Shown here in pieces: positions 24,108-33,347 of a stretch of 36,523 nt of DNA; within the stretch, counting starts at the first letter, position 1; the number at the start of each line of letters is the position of its first letter. Under the pieces are notes generated by a model. It saw only the letters and a program-made list of their open reading frames with translations, ran no database searches and had not been told where the DNA came from. A program made the position numbers and the translations under genes. This DNA comes from Chloroflexota bacterium (GTDB taxonomy: Bacteria; Chloroflexota; Anaerolineae; Anaerolineales; Anaerolineaceae): contig JAEKNU010000046.1 of assembly GCA_016838895.1 (NCBI GenBank), positions 1 through 36,523 of the forward strand. Reading direction: 5' to 3'.

Positions 24108-25937
24108 ATGGAAAACTTCTACTTAAACATCATACACCGACCTGAAATGATTCCTGAGTATATTCAGAAGGAAGCTGAACAGGGAAAAAAAGAAGATCTC
24201 ACGCGTAGTGCAGTATTGGAAGAATCTTTGGAAATTTTCCGTGAGCAGCAACGTATTGCTCATGAAAATGGTCTGCGTACTACCATCCAGATGACCTATG
24301 CCAGCTTATTTAATGAAGAAGCCGTGGCAATTGCCAAACAGCATCAGCAGGAATTTGGGGATGAAATTGGTTGTACTTTTTTAGGGATTCAATGCAAGGA
24401 ATTTCGCGAAAAGTTTCATTCTCGAGAATTGGCAATCTGGTTGTTTTCGATGGAGGACAAACGCCTTATCGTGGATGAAGTGTTTGAAAAATTTCACACT
24501 GCATTTGGCTTTTATCCAACCTCCACCGGGTCATACTATATGGACGCCGAGTTGGTTAATTACATTAAAGAAAAGTATCCCATGGTTAAGGCAGCAGTCG
24601 CTACCTGCTGGGAAGAGGGGCCAAAAGCCTACTGGAACGCAAATAATTCCTGGTATACCTTGTTGGATGGTGGTCCCTGGAACCCCTGGATACCTTCAAA
24701 GGCAAATATTCATTGTCCGGCTTCAGATGAAACGGACGATATTGGCATTGTTGCTATCCCGCATCTATCTCGCGACCTGATGGCCGTCTTTGACGGCCCA
24801 GGTTCCTATTATGGGACGCATCCGCAAAATATATTACGCGGTATGGTCTTCGAAGGCAAAGATATTCCTTATTTTAAAAACATTGTCGATCAATATCGTT
24901 CCATGGTGAAATATAACCGTGGCTATTCATATAATATGATGTTTGTCGGTCCAGGTTGGATGAGTAAAACCGGCCGTTGGGAAGCTGATTACGAATTTCT
25001 TCTTAAAAGTTATCAGGATGGCATGGCTTATTATGGCGAATTGAAGAAGCAGGGCAAATTACAGGATTTAACCATGACAGAATTTGCTGATGTTTATCGC
25101 CAGGAGAGAGCATATTCTCGTCCGGAATGTACACTATGGAAGGATATCTTATATGGCTCAAAGCGTCAGATGTTCTGGTACGCTGATCCGCATATGCGTT
25201 TTTGCCTGGATATGAATCAGGGTGGTGCAATGGTAGATTTGCGTCCGTATGCCGCAAAGTTGGTGCGGCCTTGCGGAGTAGGCACAAAAGCTATGCAAGA
25301 TGCTTCCTATCCCTTTTTGGTGCAGTCGCTATATCGAGCCGGGTACTTTACCCATTATGCCGGAGAAGGGGCAGTGAAAAGTTGTAAGATCACTTACAAC
25401 AGCGAGGAAGTCGATTTATGTACCTGCCGTACCCAGGCATCCTACTCAGAAGAGGGAAATACCCGCATTGTTACATTGGATCCGGTAACGATAGAATTTT
25501 CTGATCTAAACGTTCAGGTGCAATCTATATTTAAATTAAAAGAGGGCAGTGGTGAAGTTGAGATTATCCGGCGTATTGTAGATTGCAGTGAAGTGGATGC
25601 TGAAATTGGCATTGATGAGTATGTCACGGCATGCTACGGCACAACTGAATATGCAGAAGACATGAGTGGCATAAAGTTAAAAATTAAATCAGACACGCAA
25701 TCCGAAGCCGTATCCTATGCGTACAAATGCAGGGAAGCTCAATTGGAGGGTGTGAAGACAGTTGAGGCTGTGATCCCACAGGTGCATACCCAATTACAAA
25801 TGCGTACGGATGTACAAGCTGATGGATATTTCCGTGAAGGCTTTGCATTTTCACCGATGTTTACGTTAGGGATAAAAATGAATGTGAATCATGAAGGAGA
25901 ATTGCGCACATGGCTCAAGGTGTCAAGGGCAAACTGA
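24108..25937 (+). CDS. Unrecognised 609-residue protein of the galactan operon, possible carbohydrate-active enzyme
   Basis: I cannot name this family with confidence. There is no signal peptide or membrane helix, so it should be cytoplasmic. The first about 300 residues look like an alpha/beta barrel: strand-like segments ENGLRTTIQMTY, EIGCTFLGIQ, PMVKAAVATCWEEG and DIGIVAIPHLSRDLM alternate with helices, and AFGFYPTSTGSYYMDAELVN recalls NodB-deacetylase or GH38/GH57-type barrels. It has many Trp and Tyr residues (GGPWNPWIPS, GPGSYYGTHP), as in sugar clefts. The last about 200 residues are beta-rich (VTLDPVTIEFSDLNVQVQSIF). A match to DUF3863/DUF3864-type proteins is possible but is from memory. 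The start is uncertain: TTG at 24087 is in frame with the permease stop, ATG at 24108 has no clear ribosome-binding site. It is embedded in the operon and overlaps the next gene. Confidence 0.75.
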   Translation: MENFYLNIIHRPEMIPEYIQKEAEQGKKEDLTRSAVLEESLEIFREQQRIAHENGLRTTIQMTYASLFNEEAVAIAKQHQQEFGDEIGCTFLGIQCKEFREKFHSRELAIWLFSMEDKRLIVDEVFEKFHTAFGFYPTSTGSYYMDAELVNYIKEKYPMVKAAVATCWEEGPKAYWNANNSWYTLLDGGPWNPWIPSKANIHCPASDETDDIGIVAIPHLSRDLMAVFDGPGSYYGTHPQNILRGMVFEGKDIPYFKNIVDQYRSMVKYNRGYSYNMMFVGPGWMSKTGRWEADYEFLLKSYQDGMAYYGELKKQGKLQDLTMTEFADVYRQERAYSRPECTLWKDILYGSKRQMFWYADPHMRFCLDMNQGGAMVDLRPYAAKLVRPCGVGTKAMQDASYPFLVQSLYRAGYFTHYAGEGAVKSCKITYNSEEVDLCTCRTQASYSEEGNTRIVTLDPVTIEFSDLNVQVQSIFKLKEGSGEVEIIRRIVDCSEVDAEIGIDEYVTACYGTTEYAEDMSGIKLKIKSDTQSEAVSYAYKCREAQLEGVKTVEAVIPQVHTQLQMRTDVQADGYFREGFAFSPMFTLGIKMNVNHEGELRTWLKVSRAN

Positions 25938-26119
25938 ATTATCGTTGTCCGCGTTGTTTGATGCGCGAGATCGATATGGATATGTTATATGATAACGAAA
26001 ATAAGGAATACTATTGTATTCGCTGTTCATTTATTGGTGATGAAAAAGAGGTGCAACGCGTGAATGCACAATTTCGCGAGAAATATGTGGACAGGATAAA
26101 CAGAATTAGCGATTTTTGA
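25910..26119 (+). CDS. Small zinc-ribbon-like protein
   Basis: A 69-residue protein with two CxxC knuckles, CPRC (near residue 13) and CIRC (near residue 36), spaced 19 residues apart with aromatic and acidic residues between, the layout of a zinc ribbon or rubredoxin-like fold. The C-terminal third is a charged helix (EVQRVNAQFREKYVDRINRI). It overlaps the end of the unknown gene by 28 bp and has an excellent AAGGAG inside that gene, so translation is probably coupled. I see no similarity to a known enzyme. It could be a partner or chaperone of the preceding protein, or a nucleic-acid binder. Confidence 0.7.
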   Translation: MAQGVKGKLNYRCPRCLMREIDMDMLYDNENKEYYCIRCSFIGDEKEVQRVNAQFREKYVDRINRISDF

Positions 26120-26129
26120 ACAATTTCAT

Positions 26130-26159
26130 TTGGGCATTTTAATGAATTCTAATTATACT
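26130..26159 (+). promoter_or_regulatory. Possible internal promoter before the GH42 gene
   Basis: TTGGGC (26130-26135) and TATACT (26154-26159) are separated by 18 bp in the 96-bp gap before GH42. The -35 match is poor, so this is tentative. Confidence 0.25.
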
Positions 26160-26215
26160 TAATGTATTGAATTTCCAGAAAACAACTTTTTTATTGTTAT
26201 TAACGTTGGAGTTAC

Positions 26216-28213
26216 ATGAAATTAAATAAGATGATTTATGGCGGAGATTATAATCCTGAGCAATGGTCAGAAGAAATTTGGCAGGAAGATGTCCGCCTGA
26301 TGCAGGAAGCCGGTGTTAATCTGGTTTCACTGGGTATATTTTCTTGGGCAAAACTCGAACCGCAAGATGGCGTGTTCGAGTTTTTATGGTTGGATCGTTT
26401 GATGGATTTGCTGCATGCCAATGGTATTGCGGTTGATTTATCTACACCTACGGCCTCACCGCCTGCCTGGATGATAACCAAGCATGAAGATATTTTGCCA
26501 ATAACGGCTGAAGGATATCCACTCTGGCATGGTTCCAGACGCCATTATTGTCCACACAATCCACAGTACCGACGTTATGCTGCCAGAATCGCTGAAAAAT
26601 TGGCCGAGCGATACAAGGATCATCCGGCATTAGCCATGTGGCATATTGATAATGAATACGGGTGTCATGTGGGGGAATGTTTTTGTGATACTTCCGTACA
26701 GGCGTTTCGGGATTGGTTAATGGAGCGCTATCAAAGCGTGGATGCTTTTAATCATGCTTGGGGCACGGCTTTTTGGGGCCAGCAATATGGAAACTGGCAG
26801 GAAATACAGCCGCCGCGTATAACACCGGCACACTCCAACCCAACTCAACAATTGGATTGGAAGCGGTTTACGTCCGACTCATGGATTGATTGCTTTAAAG
26901 AACAAAGGGATGTCATTCGAAGTATAACCCCGCAAATTGAAATCACCACTAATTTTATGGGTTTTCATAAAGGGATTGATTATTTTAAGTTTGCTGGGGA
27001 GGAGGATCATGTCTCGAATGACAACTATCCGGATACCTATCAATCGGATTGGATGGTACAAGCAGGTATGGTCTGTGATTTAATCCGTTCAATTGGCAAT
27101 GGAAAACCCTGGATGTTGATGGAGCAATCCACTTCACAGGTGAACTGGCGCCCACGGAATGTGGTCAAGCGTCCGGGTGTGATGCGCCTTGGTAGTATGC
27201 AAGCTTTGGCGCGGGGCGCAGATGGTGTCATGTTTTTTCAGTGGCGGCAGTCTAAAGCTGGCGCTGAAAAACATCACAGTGGTATGCTTCCTCATAGCGG
27301 CACGGATACACGTGTCTGGCGCGAAGTGAAAGGTTTAGGGAATGAACTGGCTGGATTGTCAGAAATTGTTGGCAGTACCGTTGACGCAGAAGCAGCCATT
27401 CTAATGGATTGGGAAAACTGGTGGGCGCTGGAAATAGATAGCAAACCCTCCAATGAGTTAAAATTGCTGCCACAACTATATAAAATGTATCGCTATTTCC
27501 ATGAAAGAAATATTCCGGTAAATTTTGCTCATCCTGAAAGTGATTTATCGGAGTATAAGTTTGTTGCCATGCCAAACTTGTATCTGGTGGGCGACCAGGC
27601 AGCCGAAAATATTAATCAATATGTACAGCAGGGGGGCACGCTGTTGATGACCTATTTTAGCGGCGTTGTAGATGCGAATGAACATATCCGTTTGGGTGGC
27701 TACCCGGCATCCTTTCGCGAAATGTTGGGTATGTGGGTGGAAGAATATGTACCCTACCCAGATGGATTGAAAAACAAAATTGCGTGTAATGATGGAAAAT
27801 ATTTTGAATGCGATTTTTGGGCGGATGTGATTCGGCTTGAGAGTGCAAAAGTTCTGGCTTCATTTGAAGAAGATTATTTTGCAGACATGCCAGCAATTAC
27901 TCAAAATTCATTTGGTAAAGGGCAGGCATATTATTTGGGCACAGAATTAAACCATGATGGCAATGTCTGGCTGCTGGATCAGATATGCAGCAGCATTGGA
28001 ATTAATGCGACCATGTGTGATGCAGGCGAGGGAATAGAAGCTATTCGAAGAACAAAAAATGAAGAATCATGGTTATTCCTGATGAATTATACAAATAAGG
28101 CAGTAGCAGTGAATCTTGCACATGCCGGAATAAATGTGTTGCATCAGGTTCCAGTTTCCGGAACTGTGACTGTTTCAGCAAATGATGTATTGATTATTAA
28201 ACAAACCAGTTAA
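26216..28213 (+). CDS. ganA: GH42 beta-galactosidase
   Basis: Cytoplasmic beta-galactosidase of 665 residues with the three GH42 domains: the TIM barrel opening YGGDYNPEQWSEEIWQEDVRLM, a trimerisation-type middle domain (about residues 390-600) and a small C-terminal beta domain. The acid/base is Glu147 in WHIDNEYG and the nucleophile Glu303 in MLMEQSTSQVNWRPRN. Zinc-cluster cysteines of the family are present (HYCPHN, then CHVGECFCD). The family hydrolyses terminal beta-galactosyl linkages of short galacto-oligosaccharides. Position after the importer genes and before GH53 matches Bacillus ganA, so intracellular cleavage of imported galactobiose-type products is expected. Confidence 0.95.
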   Translation: MKLNKMIYGGDYNPEQWSEEIWQEDVRLMQEAGVNLVSLGIFSWAKLEPQDGVFEFLWLDRLMDLLHANGIAVDLSTPTASPPAWMITKHEDILPITAEGYPLWHGSRRHYCPHNPQYRRYAARIAEKLAERYKDHPALAMWHIDNEYGCHVGECFCDTSVQAFRDWLMERYQSVDAFNHAWGTAFWGQQYGNWQEIQPPRITPAHSNPTQQLDWKRFTSDSWIDCFKEQRDVIRSITPQIEITTNFMGFHKGIDYFKFAGEEDHVSNDNYPDTYQSDWMVQAGMVCDLIRSIGNGKPWMLMEQSTSQVNWRPRNVVKRPGVMRLGSMQALARGADGVMFFQWRQSKAGAEKHHSGMLPHSGTDTRVWREVKGLGNELAGLSEIVGSTVDAEAAILMDWENWWALEIDSKPSNELKLLPQLYKMYRYFHERNIPVNFAHPESDLSEYKFVAMPNLYLVGDQAAENINQYVQQGGTLLMTYFSGVVDANEHIRLGGYPASFREMLGMWVEEYVPYPDGLKNKIACNDGKYFECDFWADVIRLESAKVLASFEEDYFADMPAITQNSFGKGQAYYLGTELNHDGNVWLLDQICSSIGINATMCDAGEGIEAIRRTKNEESWLFLMNYTNKAVAVNLAHAGINVLHQVPVSGTVTVSANDVLIIKQTS

Positions 28214-28231
28214 GGTTGTCGGTGAGTTGCT

Positions 28232-29749
28232 ATGAATTACAAAACCCTGATGATTATTCTTGTTCTATTGGCTGCCGCAGTGGGCGGCTATTTCCTGATT
28301 AAAAATTGTCTTCAGCCAAAACCTTTGCCTGAGATTCAGAATGCGGATTTCGAAGCAGGTTTATCTGGCTGGCAAAGCAGCGGCATGATTGAAGCCGATG
28401 GTTATGAAAGTGAATCTCGTCTAACGCATTCTGGAGATACTCATGAAACAACTCAGCTATTAACGGATATGCCAAACGGATGGGTAACCCTGCGCGCCTG
28501 GGTGCGTTCTAGTGGAAAGCAAAGCAGTGCTGGTATTGCCTTAAAAAATTGCAGAACTGAAGATGCCTATGCAACAGTGCCCATTGTAAAACCTGGTGTA
28601 TGGATGCAAATTGTGGTCTCTACAAAGGTGCGGGGAGGGCAATGTACAATCAGTATGTATTCAGAAACGGAACCCGAAGAGTGGGTGAGTTTTGATGAAT
28701 TAACATTGGAAAGCGGTCAAACAGCATTAAGTGTCATAGGCGCAGATATTTCAAGCTTGAAAAAATCCGAGGATATGGGCGGTCAGTACTTCTACCAGGA
28801 TGGTACGCCAGGTGATGCACTGCAAATTATGAAAGATGCCGGTATGAATTATGCCCGTATCAGAGTATGGGTAAATTCCGCGGATGGGTATCATGGCAAA
28901 CAGCAATTACTTGATATGGCAAAACGGCTGGATGATAAAGGCATGCAATTATTGGTCGATTTCCATTACTCAGATACCTGGGCAGACCCGGGGAAACAAT
29001 ATAAACCGGTTGAATGGGAAGAGTATGATTTTGAAAATTTAAAACAAGCGGTTTATGACCATACTTATGACGTTTGCAGCAGCTTAAAAAAACAGGGTAC
29101 ACCTCCAGCGATGATGCAGATCGGTAATGAGATAAATCATGGGTTGCTCTGGCCGGATGGAAAAAATGATAAGGATTGGACACATCTGGCTGCCTTATTA
29201 AAGGAAGGTGCCCAGGCTGTGAAGGATTGTTCCCCTTCAACGAGGGTGATGCTGCAGCTTGCAGAAGGTGGAGATAATCGGCTGTTTCGTGATTGGCTGG
29301 ATCATATCATTGCAGAAGAAGTGCCATTTGATGTGATTGGCGTTTCTTATTATCCATACTGGCACGGCACTTTGGATGATTTACAAAATAACTTGGATGA
29401 TATTGCCGTGCGTTATGAAAAAGATATTATCGTGGTTGAAACGGCGTATGCCTTCACTGAAGAGAATAATGATTACCTGGATAATATTGTCAAGTATCAA
29501 AGTTCGCGCGGTTATCCCATCAGTATCGATGGGCAGTATGATATGCTGGAAGCAATCATGAATGTTGTACGCGCTGTTCCTGATGGTCGTGGTTTGGGTA
29601 TTTTCTGGTGGGATGCCACCTGGACTGCTGTACCGGGTAATGGTTGGGAACCGGCCATTGCTACCTCAGGCAATGCCTGGGAGAATCAGGCGTTGTTTGA
29701 TTATGAAGGCCGGGCATTGCCAGCCATGGACTTATTTGGTAAGCCGTAA
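28232..29749 (+). CDS. ganB: GH53 endo-beta-1,4-galactanase with N-terminal binding module
   Basis: Arabinogalactan endo-beta-1,4-galactanase (505 aa). A hydrophobic N-terminal segment (LMIILVLLAAAVGGYFLI) acts as signal anchor; Cys26 in LIKNC is not a standard lipobox. Residues about 33-165 look like a carbohydrate-binding beta sandwich (NADFEAGLSGWQ start, VSFDELTLESG end), possibly CBM61- or CBM4/9-like. The catalytic barrel starts at VIGADISSLKKSEDMGGQYF, with GH53 hallmarks ARIRVWVNSADGYHG, LLVDFHYSDTWADPGKQ, acid/base Glu300 (MQIGNEINHG) and nucleophile Glu403 (VVETAYAF), and closes with GIFWWDATW. It likely cuts galactan at the cell surface, producing ligands for the importer. It lies 18 bp after GH42. 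Confidence 0.95.
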   Translation: MNYKTLMIILVLLAAAVGGYFLIKNCLQPKPLPEIQNADFEAGLSGWQSSGMIEADGYESESRLTHSGDTHETTQLLTDMPNGWVTLRAWVRSSGKQSSAGIALKNCRTEDAYATVPIVKPGVWMQIVVSTKVRGGQCTISMYSETEPEEWVSFDELTLESGQTALSVIGADISSLKKSEDMGGQYFYQDGTPGDALQIMKDAGMNYARIRVWVNSADGYHGKQQLLDMAKRLDDKGMQLLVDFHYSDTWADPGKQYKPVEWEEYDFENLKQAVYDHTYDVCSSLKKQGTPPAMMQIGNEINHGLLWPDGKNDKDWTHLAALLKEGAQAVKDCSPSTRVMLQLAEGGDNRLFRDWLDHIIAEEVPFDVIGVSYYPYWHGTLDDLQNNLDDIAVRYEKDIIVVETAYAFTEENNDYLDNIVKYQSSRGYPISIDGQYDMLEAIMNVVRAVPDGRGLGIFWWDATWTAVPGNGWEPAIATSGNAWENQALFDYEGRALPAMDLFGKP

Positions 29750-29865
29750 ATGGCCGCGTGTGATTTACTTCAAAATTTATTGAAAGAAACGACAATAAAA
29801 TTTTAAAAGGTATAGCATTGAGATGATATACAATAATCAGGTAGTTTATTTGTAAAGGAAGAGAC

Positions 29866-30897
29866 ATGTTTGATACGCCCCATAGAAGATTTAATCCGTT
29901 AACCCGTGAATGGGTGTTGGTTTCACCTCATCGGGCAAAGCGACCCTGGCAGGGACAGGTCAGTAAAGTTCCGGCTGATTTTCAACCAACCTATGACCCC
30001 TCCTGTTATTTATGCCCAGGGAATGAACGCGCCGGTGGAGTCAATAACCCTGATTATAAAGGAACTTTCACCTTTGATAATGATTTTGCTGCCTTATTGC
30101 CTGAGGTTGAACAGATAGCCCAGGAAGCCCATCCATTATTTGTAACTGAACCGGAAAGCGGTATTTGCCGGGTGATTTGTTTTTCACCACGCCACGACCT
30201 GACTTTGCCGCAGCTTTCATTGGATGAAGCCGAACAGGTGATTAACATCTGGAGCGATCAAACAGAAGAAATATTCAAAAACCCAAAAATCGCCTATGTA
30301 CAGGTTTTTGAGAATAAGGGTGCTCAGATGGGCTGCTCAAACCCGCATCCACACAGCCAGATCTGGGCACAATCCAGAATTCCCAATGAGCCAGAAAAAG
30401 AATTGGCTGCTCAAAAAGCCTATTTTATGGAAAACCACCGCCCCCTTTTGTTGGATTATTTGGCAGAAGAACAGCAGCGTCAGGATCGCATTATTGCTTC
30501 AAATAAACATTTTACCGCTCTGGTTCCTTTTTGGGCGATCTGGCCGTTTGAAGTTATGGTTGTAGCCCATCGGGCGGTTTCTAGCTTGCCTGCTTTGTTA
30601 CAAGTTGAACGCCGTGCTCTGGCGGAACTATTTCAACAAGTTACCATCGCTTATGACAATTTATTTGAGATTTCTTTCCCATATTCCATGGGATTTCACC
30701 AATCTCCAAATGATCAACAGGCACATCCTGAATGGGTATTACACGCTCATTTTTATCCGCCGTTGCTCCGTTCAGCAACAGTAAAAAAGTTTATGGTTGG
30801 CTATGAATTGCTAGCTATGCCTCAGCGCGATATTACGGCAGAGATTGCTGCGGTAAGGTTGCGTGATTTGCCAAAAATTCATTATACAAAGAGATAA
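29866..30897 (+). CDS. galT: Galactose-1-phosphate uridylyltransferase
   Basis: GalT (343 aa) exchanges UMP between UDP-glucose and galactose 1-phosphate. The N-terminus [23 protein letters not shown], the zinc pair Cys47/Cys50 ([12 protein letters not shown]) and the active-site His161-Pro-His163 ([10 protein letters not shown]), where His163 is the uridylylated nucleophile, identify it clearly. Class I GalT length is about 340-350. AAAGGAAGAG precedes the ATG. It follows GH53 by 116 bp and galK begins 2 bp after its stop. Confidence 0.96.
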   Translation: MFDTPHRRFNPLTREWVLVSPHRAKRPWQGQVSKVPADFQPTYDPSCYLCPGNERAGGVNNPDYKGTFTFDNDFAALLPEVEQIAQEAHPLFVTEPESGICRVICFSPRHDLTLPQLSLDEAEQVINIWSDQTEEIFKNPKIAYVQVFENKGAQMGCSNPHPHSQIWAQSRIPNEPEKELAAQKAYFMENHRPLLLDYLAEEQQRQDRIIASNKHFTALVPFWAIWPFEVMVVAHRAVSSLPALLQVERRALAELFQQVTIAYDNLFEISFPYSMGFHQSPNDQQAHPEWVLHAHFYPPLLRSATVKKFMVGYELLAMPQRDITAEIAAVRLRDLPKIHYTKR

Positions 30898-30899
30898 TT

Positions 30900-32078
30900 A
30901 TGGACTCTCGCTCATTTGCAATAGAATCATTTACTCGGCGTTTTGGAAAAGCTCCAGCTTATATCGCTGTTGGTCCTGGTCGAGTGAATACCCTTGGTGA
31001 ACATGTTGATTACAATGATGGCTTTGTGCTGCCCGCTGCCATTGATCGGGCGACCTGGTTGGCTTTTTCGCCTTCTAATGATGGACAAACAACGTTGCTG
31101 GCTGCCGATTTTAATGAAGAGGTGATTTTTACGGATGCAGGCATTGCCGGAAAATTCGCAATAGACGGCTCACCTTTAGCAGAGTGGGCTCGCTATCCAG
31201 CTGGTATGGCTTGGGCATTAAACCTGGATGGTCACGAAACACCTGCTATGCATGGGGCATTTTCATCGAATATTCCACGTGGTTCAGGGTTAAGTTCTTC
31301 GGCATCCATAGAAATGGTGTTTTCGGTGGCCTGGTCGGCTTTAGGGGGTTGGGAATTGCCAGCTATTAAGCGCGCGGTTTTGGGCCAAAAAGCTGAAAAT
31401 CAATATGTGGGTGTAAGCTGCGGTATTATGGATCAGTTTGCATGCGCCTGTGGTGTGGAAGATCGATTATTATTGCTGGATTGTCGCTCCCTGGAATGGC
31501 AGTTGTTGCCTATTCCAGAGGATATCGCGATTGTGATTGCAGATACAGGCGTGCGCCGCAAGCTCACCACCAGTGGATATAATGAGCGCCGTCAGGCATG
31601 TGAGGATGCAGTAAAAATCCTGGCCGAGGATTTGCCCGGTATAAAAGCATTGCGGGATGTCAACGTTGAGGATTTCAATCGTTTGGCACATCGCTTGCCC
31701 GGATTGGTTGAGAAGCGCGCTCGCCATGTGGTTGAAGAAATTGAACGCTCGCAAAGAGCGATACCCTTGCTGCAAGCCGGACATATCGCTGAGTTTGGGC
31801 AGATCATGAATGATTGCCACCGTAGTTTGCGTGATTTATACGAAGTCTCAGTTGATGAACTGAATATCATGTCGGAGATTGCCCAATCGCTACCCGGTTG
31901 TATGGGGGCACGCCTGACCGGTGCTGGTTTTGGTGGTTGTACAGTAAACCTGGTCCAGATGGATGCTGTTGACGAATTTGCAGCTCAACTTGCACTGGGC
32001 TATGAAAGTAAAGCAAAACGGAAGGCAGAAATATATATTTGTCGGGCATCAGATGGTGCCAGCATCGTATCGGGGTAG
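30900..32078 (+). CDS. galK: Galactokinase
   Basis: GHMP kinase (392 aa) phosphorylating galactose at O1. The galactokinase signature GRVNTLGEHVDYNDG, the ATP-binding loop PRGSGLSSSASIE, the catalytic-region CGIMDQFACACG and motif 3 GARLTGAGFGGCTVNL are all present. It starts 2 bp after galT, so the two are translationally linked. No galE or galM lies nearby; the epimerase needed to close the Leloir cycle must be elsewhere. Confidence 0.96.
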   Translation: MDSRSFAIESFTRRFGKAPAYIAVGPGRVNTLGEHVDYNDGFVLPAAIDRATWLAFSPSNDGQTTLLAADFNEEVIFTDAGIAGKFAIDGSPLAEWARYPAGMAWALNLDGHETPAMHGAFSSNIPRGSGLSSSASIEMVFSVAWSALGGWELPAIKRAVLGQKAENQYVGVSCGIMDQFACACGVEDRLLLLDCRSLEWQLLPIPEDIAIVIADTGVRRKLTTSGYNERRQACEDAVKILAEDLPGIKALRDVNVEDFNRLAHRLPGLVEKRARHVVEEIERSQRAIPLLQAGHIAEFGQIMNDCHRSLRDLYEVSVDELNIMSEIAQSLPGCMGARLTGAGFGGCTVNLVQMDAVDEFAAQLALGYESKAKRKAEIYICRASDGASIVSG

Positions 32079-32098
32079 CAGCCATATAATATAAAAAC

Positions 32099-32130
32099 AA
32101 ACCTCTTGAGTAAAATTCAAGAGGTTTTTA
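32099..32130. terminator. Bidirectional terminator between galK and the ROK regulator
   Basis: ACCTCTTGA (32101-32109) and TCAAGAGGT (32117-32125) form a 9-bp stem with a 7-nt loop; flanking A and T residues extend it. It is followed by TTTTTAT on the + strand and TTTGTTTTTAT on the - strand, so it can end both convergent transcripts. Confidence 0.9.
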
Positions 32131-32162
32131 TGTATGTATTTTGATTGACTAACTAAAAATAA

Positions 32163-33347
32163 CTAAAAGCTTTCGCGGATAATCTCATCCAAAACCAGGG
32201 CAATGCTGCCCAGCAAAGCGTCATCGGAACCATTTAAGGATGGTTTAATGATCAGATTTTGGTTTAACTCTGCCAGGCTGGATTTTTCAATGCTGCGGGT
32301 AATACCTGGTAGCAGTAATTCATAAGCCTGTCCAAGAGACCAGCCCAGAATAACGCACTTTGGATTAAAGAGATTGACAATTGTACCAATACCCATACCT
32401 AATGACTCGCCAACTTCGCTGAAAATCATCTTGGCAACCGTATCCCCTTCCAGGCCGCGTTGAATAATTTTCTCCAAGGTCATATTTTCTTCCTGGGTTA
32501 AATCGCGATAACGTTGAACGATAACTCGTCGGCCAGCTTTGGTTTCCAAACAGCCGCGCCTACCGCAGGAACAGGTTTCACCATTTGGATCGATCACCAT
32601 ATGTCCAATTTCTCCTGCAAAACCAGAGGCACCACGGAATAATCGTCCTTTGGAGATAATACCACCGCCAATACCGATGTCCATACTCAAATAAACAAAA
32701 TCCTCAACATTTTTTGCAGCACCAAAATAATACTCACCCAACGCGGAAGCGTTGGCATCATTTTCGATGTAAATGGGTACATTGAACAATTCGGTCCATT
32801 TAGATTCAAGTGGAATATTTCGCCATTGCAAGTTTGGCGCAAATTGGATCAGACCTTTAGTGTGATTGATCATACCCCAAATGGCCACGCCAATGCCCAT
32901 TAAAGGCAATTCTTTGTCCTCAGCAATTTGTCGGGCAGTGTTGATCAACTGTTCGGCTTTGTTGATATAAGCTTCCCAGTTTTGCTCCTGATACAGATAC
33001 ACGCGATCACGCCAGATGGGTGTGGGAGAAAAATCTGTCAACAGGATAGAGATGAAATTAACGCCAATTTCTAGGCCAATGGCTGATCCGCCTTTTGGAT
33101 TGAGAGAAAGAAGAATGCCGGGGCGCCCCCTTTCGTTTTGGGATGAGGTTGTCTCATGTACCAATTTTTCGGCAATGAGCCCATCAACGATACGGGAAAT
33201 GGTTGAGCGAGTCAGACCAATTTGTTTTGCTAAATCAGCCCTTGAGACAGCGCCTTGTAATCGTAAACGATTCAGGATTTGGGCACGGTTGTATTTTCGG
33301 GCGATTGTTTGATCAGCACCTAGAGGTGGTGTAATGCGATTTTCCAA
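32163..33347 (-). CDS. xylR: ROK-family transcriptional repressor (XylR/NagC type)
   Basis: ROK repressor of 394 residues: an N-terminal winged HTH (YNRAQILNRLRLQGAVSRAD, then IGLTRSTISRIVDGLI) and a sugar-kinase-like domain with YIENDANASALGEYYFG, DIGIGGGIISKG and the ROK zinc signature GHMVIDPNGETCSCGRRGC. It probably binds xylose or a related sugar and represses the divergent xylA. The symbol is inferred from that position. The reading frame begins with TTG at 33347, with GGAG about 10 nt upstream; no in-frame ATG occurs before the HTH. Confidence 0.88.
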   Translation of the reverse strand: MENRITPPLGADQTIARKYNRAQILNRLRLQGAVSRADLAKQIGLTRSTISRIVDGLIAEKLVHETTSSQNERGRPGILLSLNPKGGSAIGLEIGVNFISILLTDFSPTPIWRDRVYLYQEQNWEAYINKAEQLINTARQIAEDKELPLMGIGVAIWGMINHTKGLIQFAPNLQWRNIPLESKWTELFNVPIYIENDANASALGEYYFGAAKNVEDFVYLSMDIGIGGGIISKGRLFRGASGFAGEIGHMVIDPNGETCSCGRRGCLETKAGRRVIVQRYRDLTQEENMTLEKIIQRGLEGDTVAKMIFSEVGESLGMGIGTIVNLFNPKCVILGWSLGQAYELLLPGITRSIEKSSLAELNQNLIIKPSLNGSDDALLGSIALVLDEIIRESF

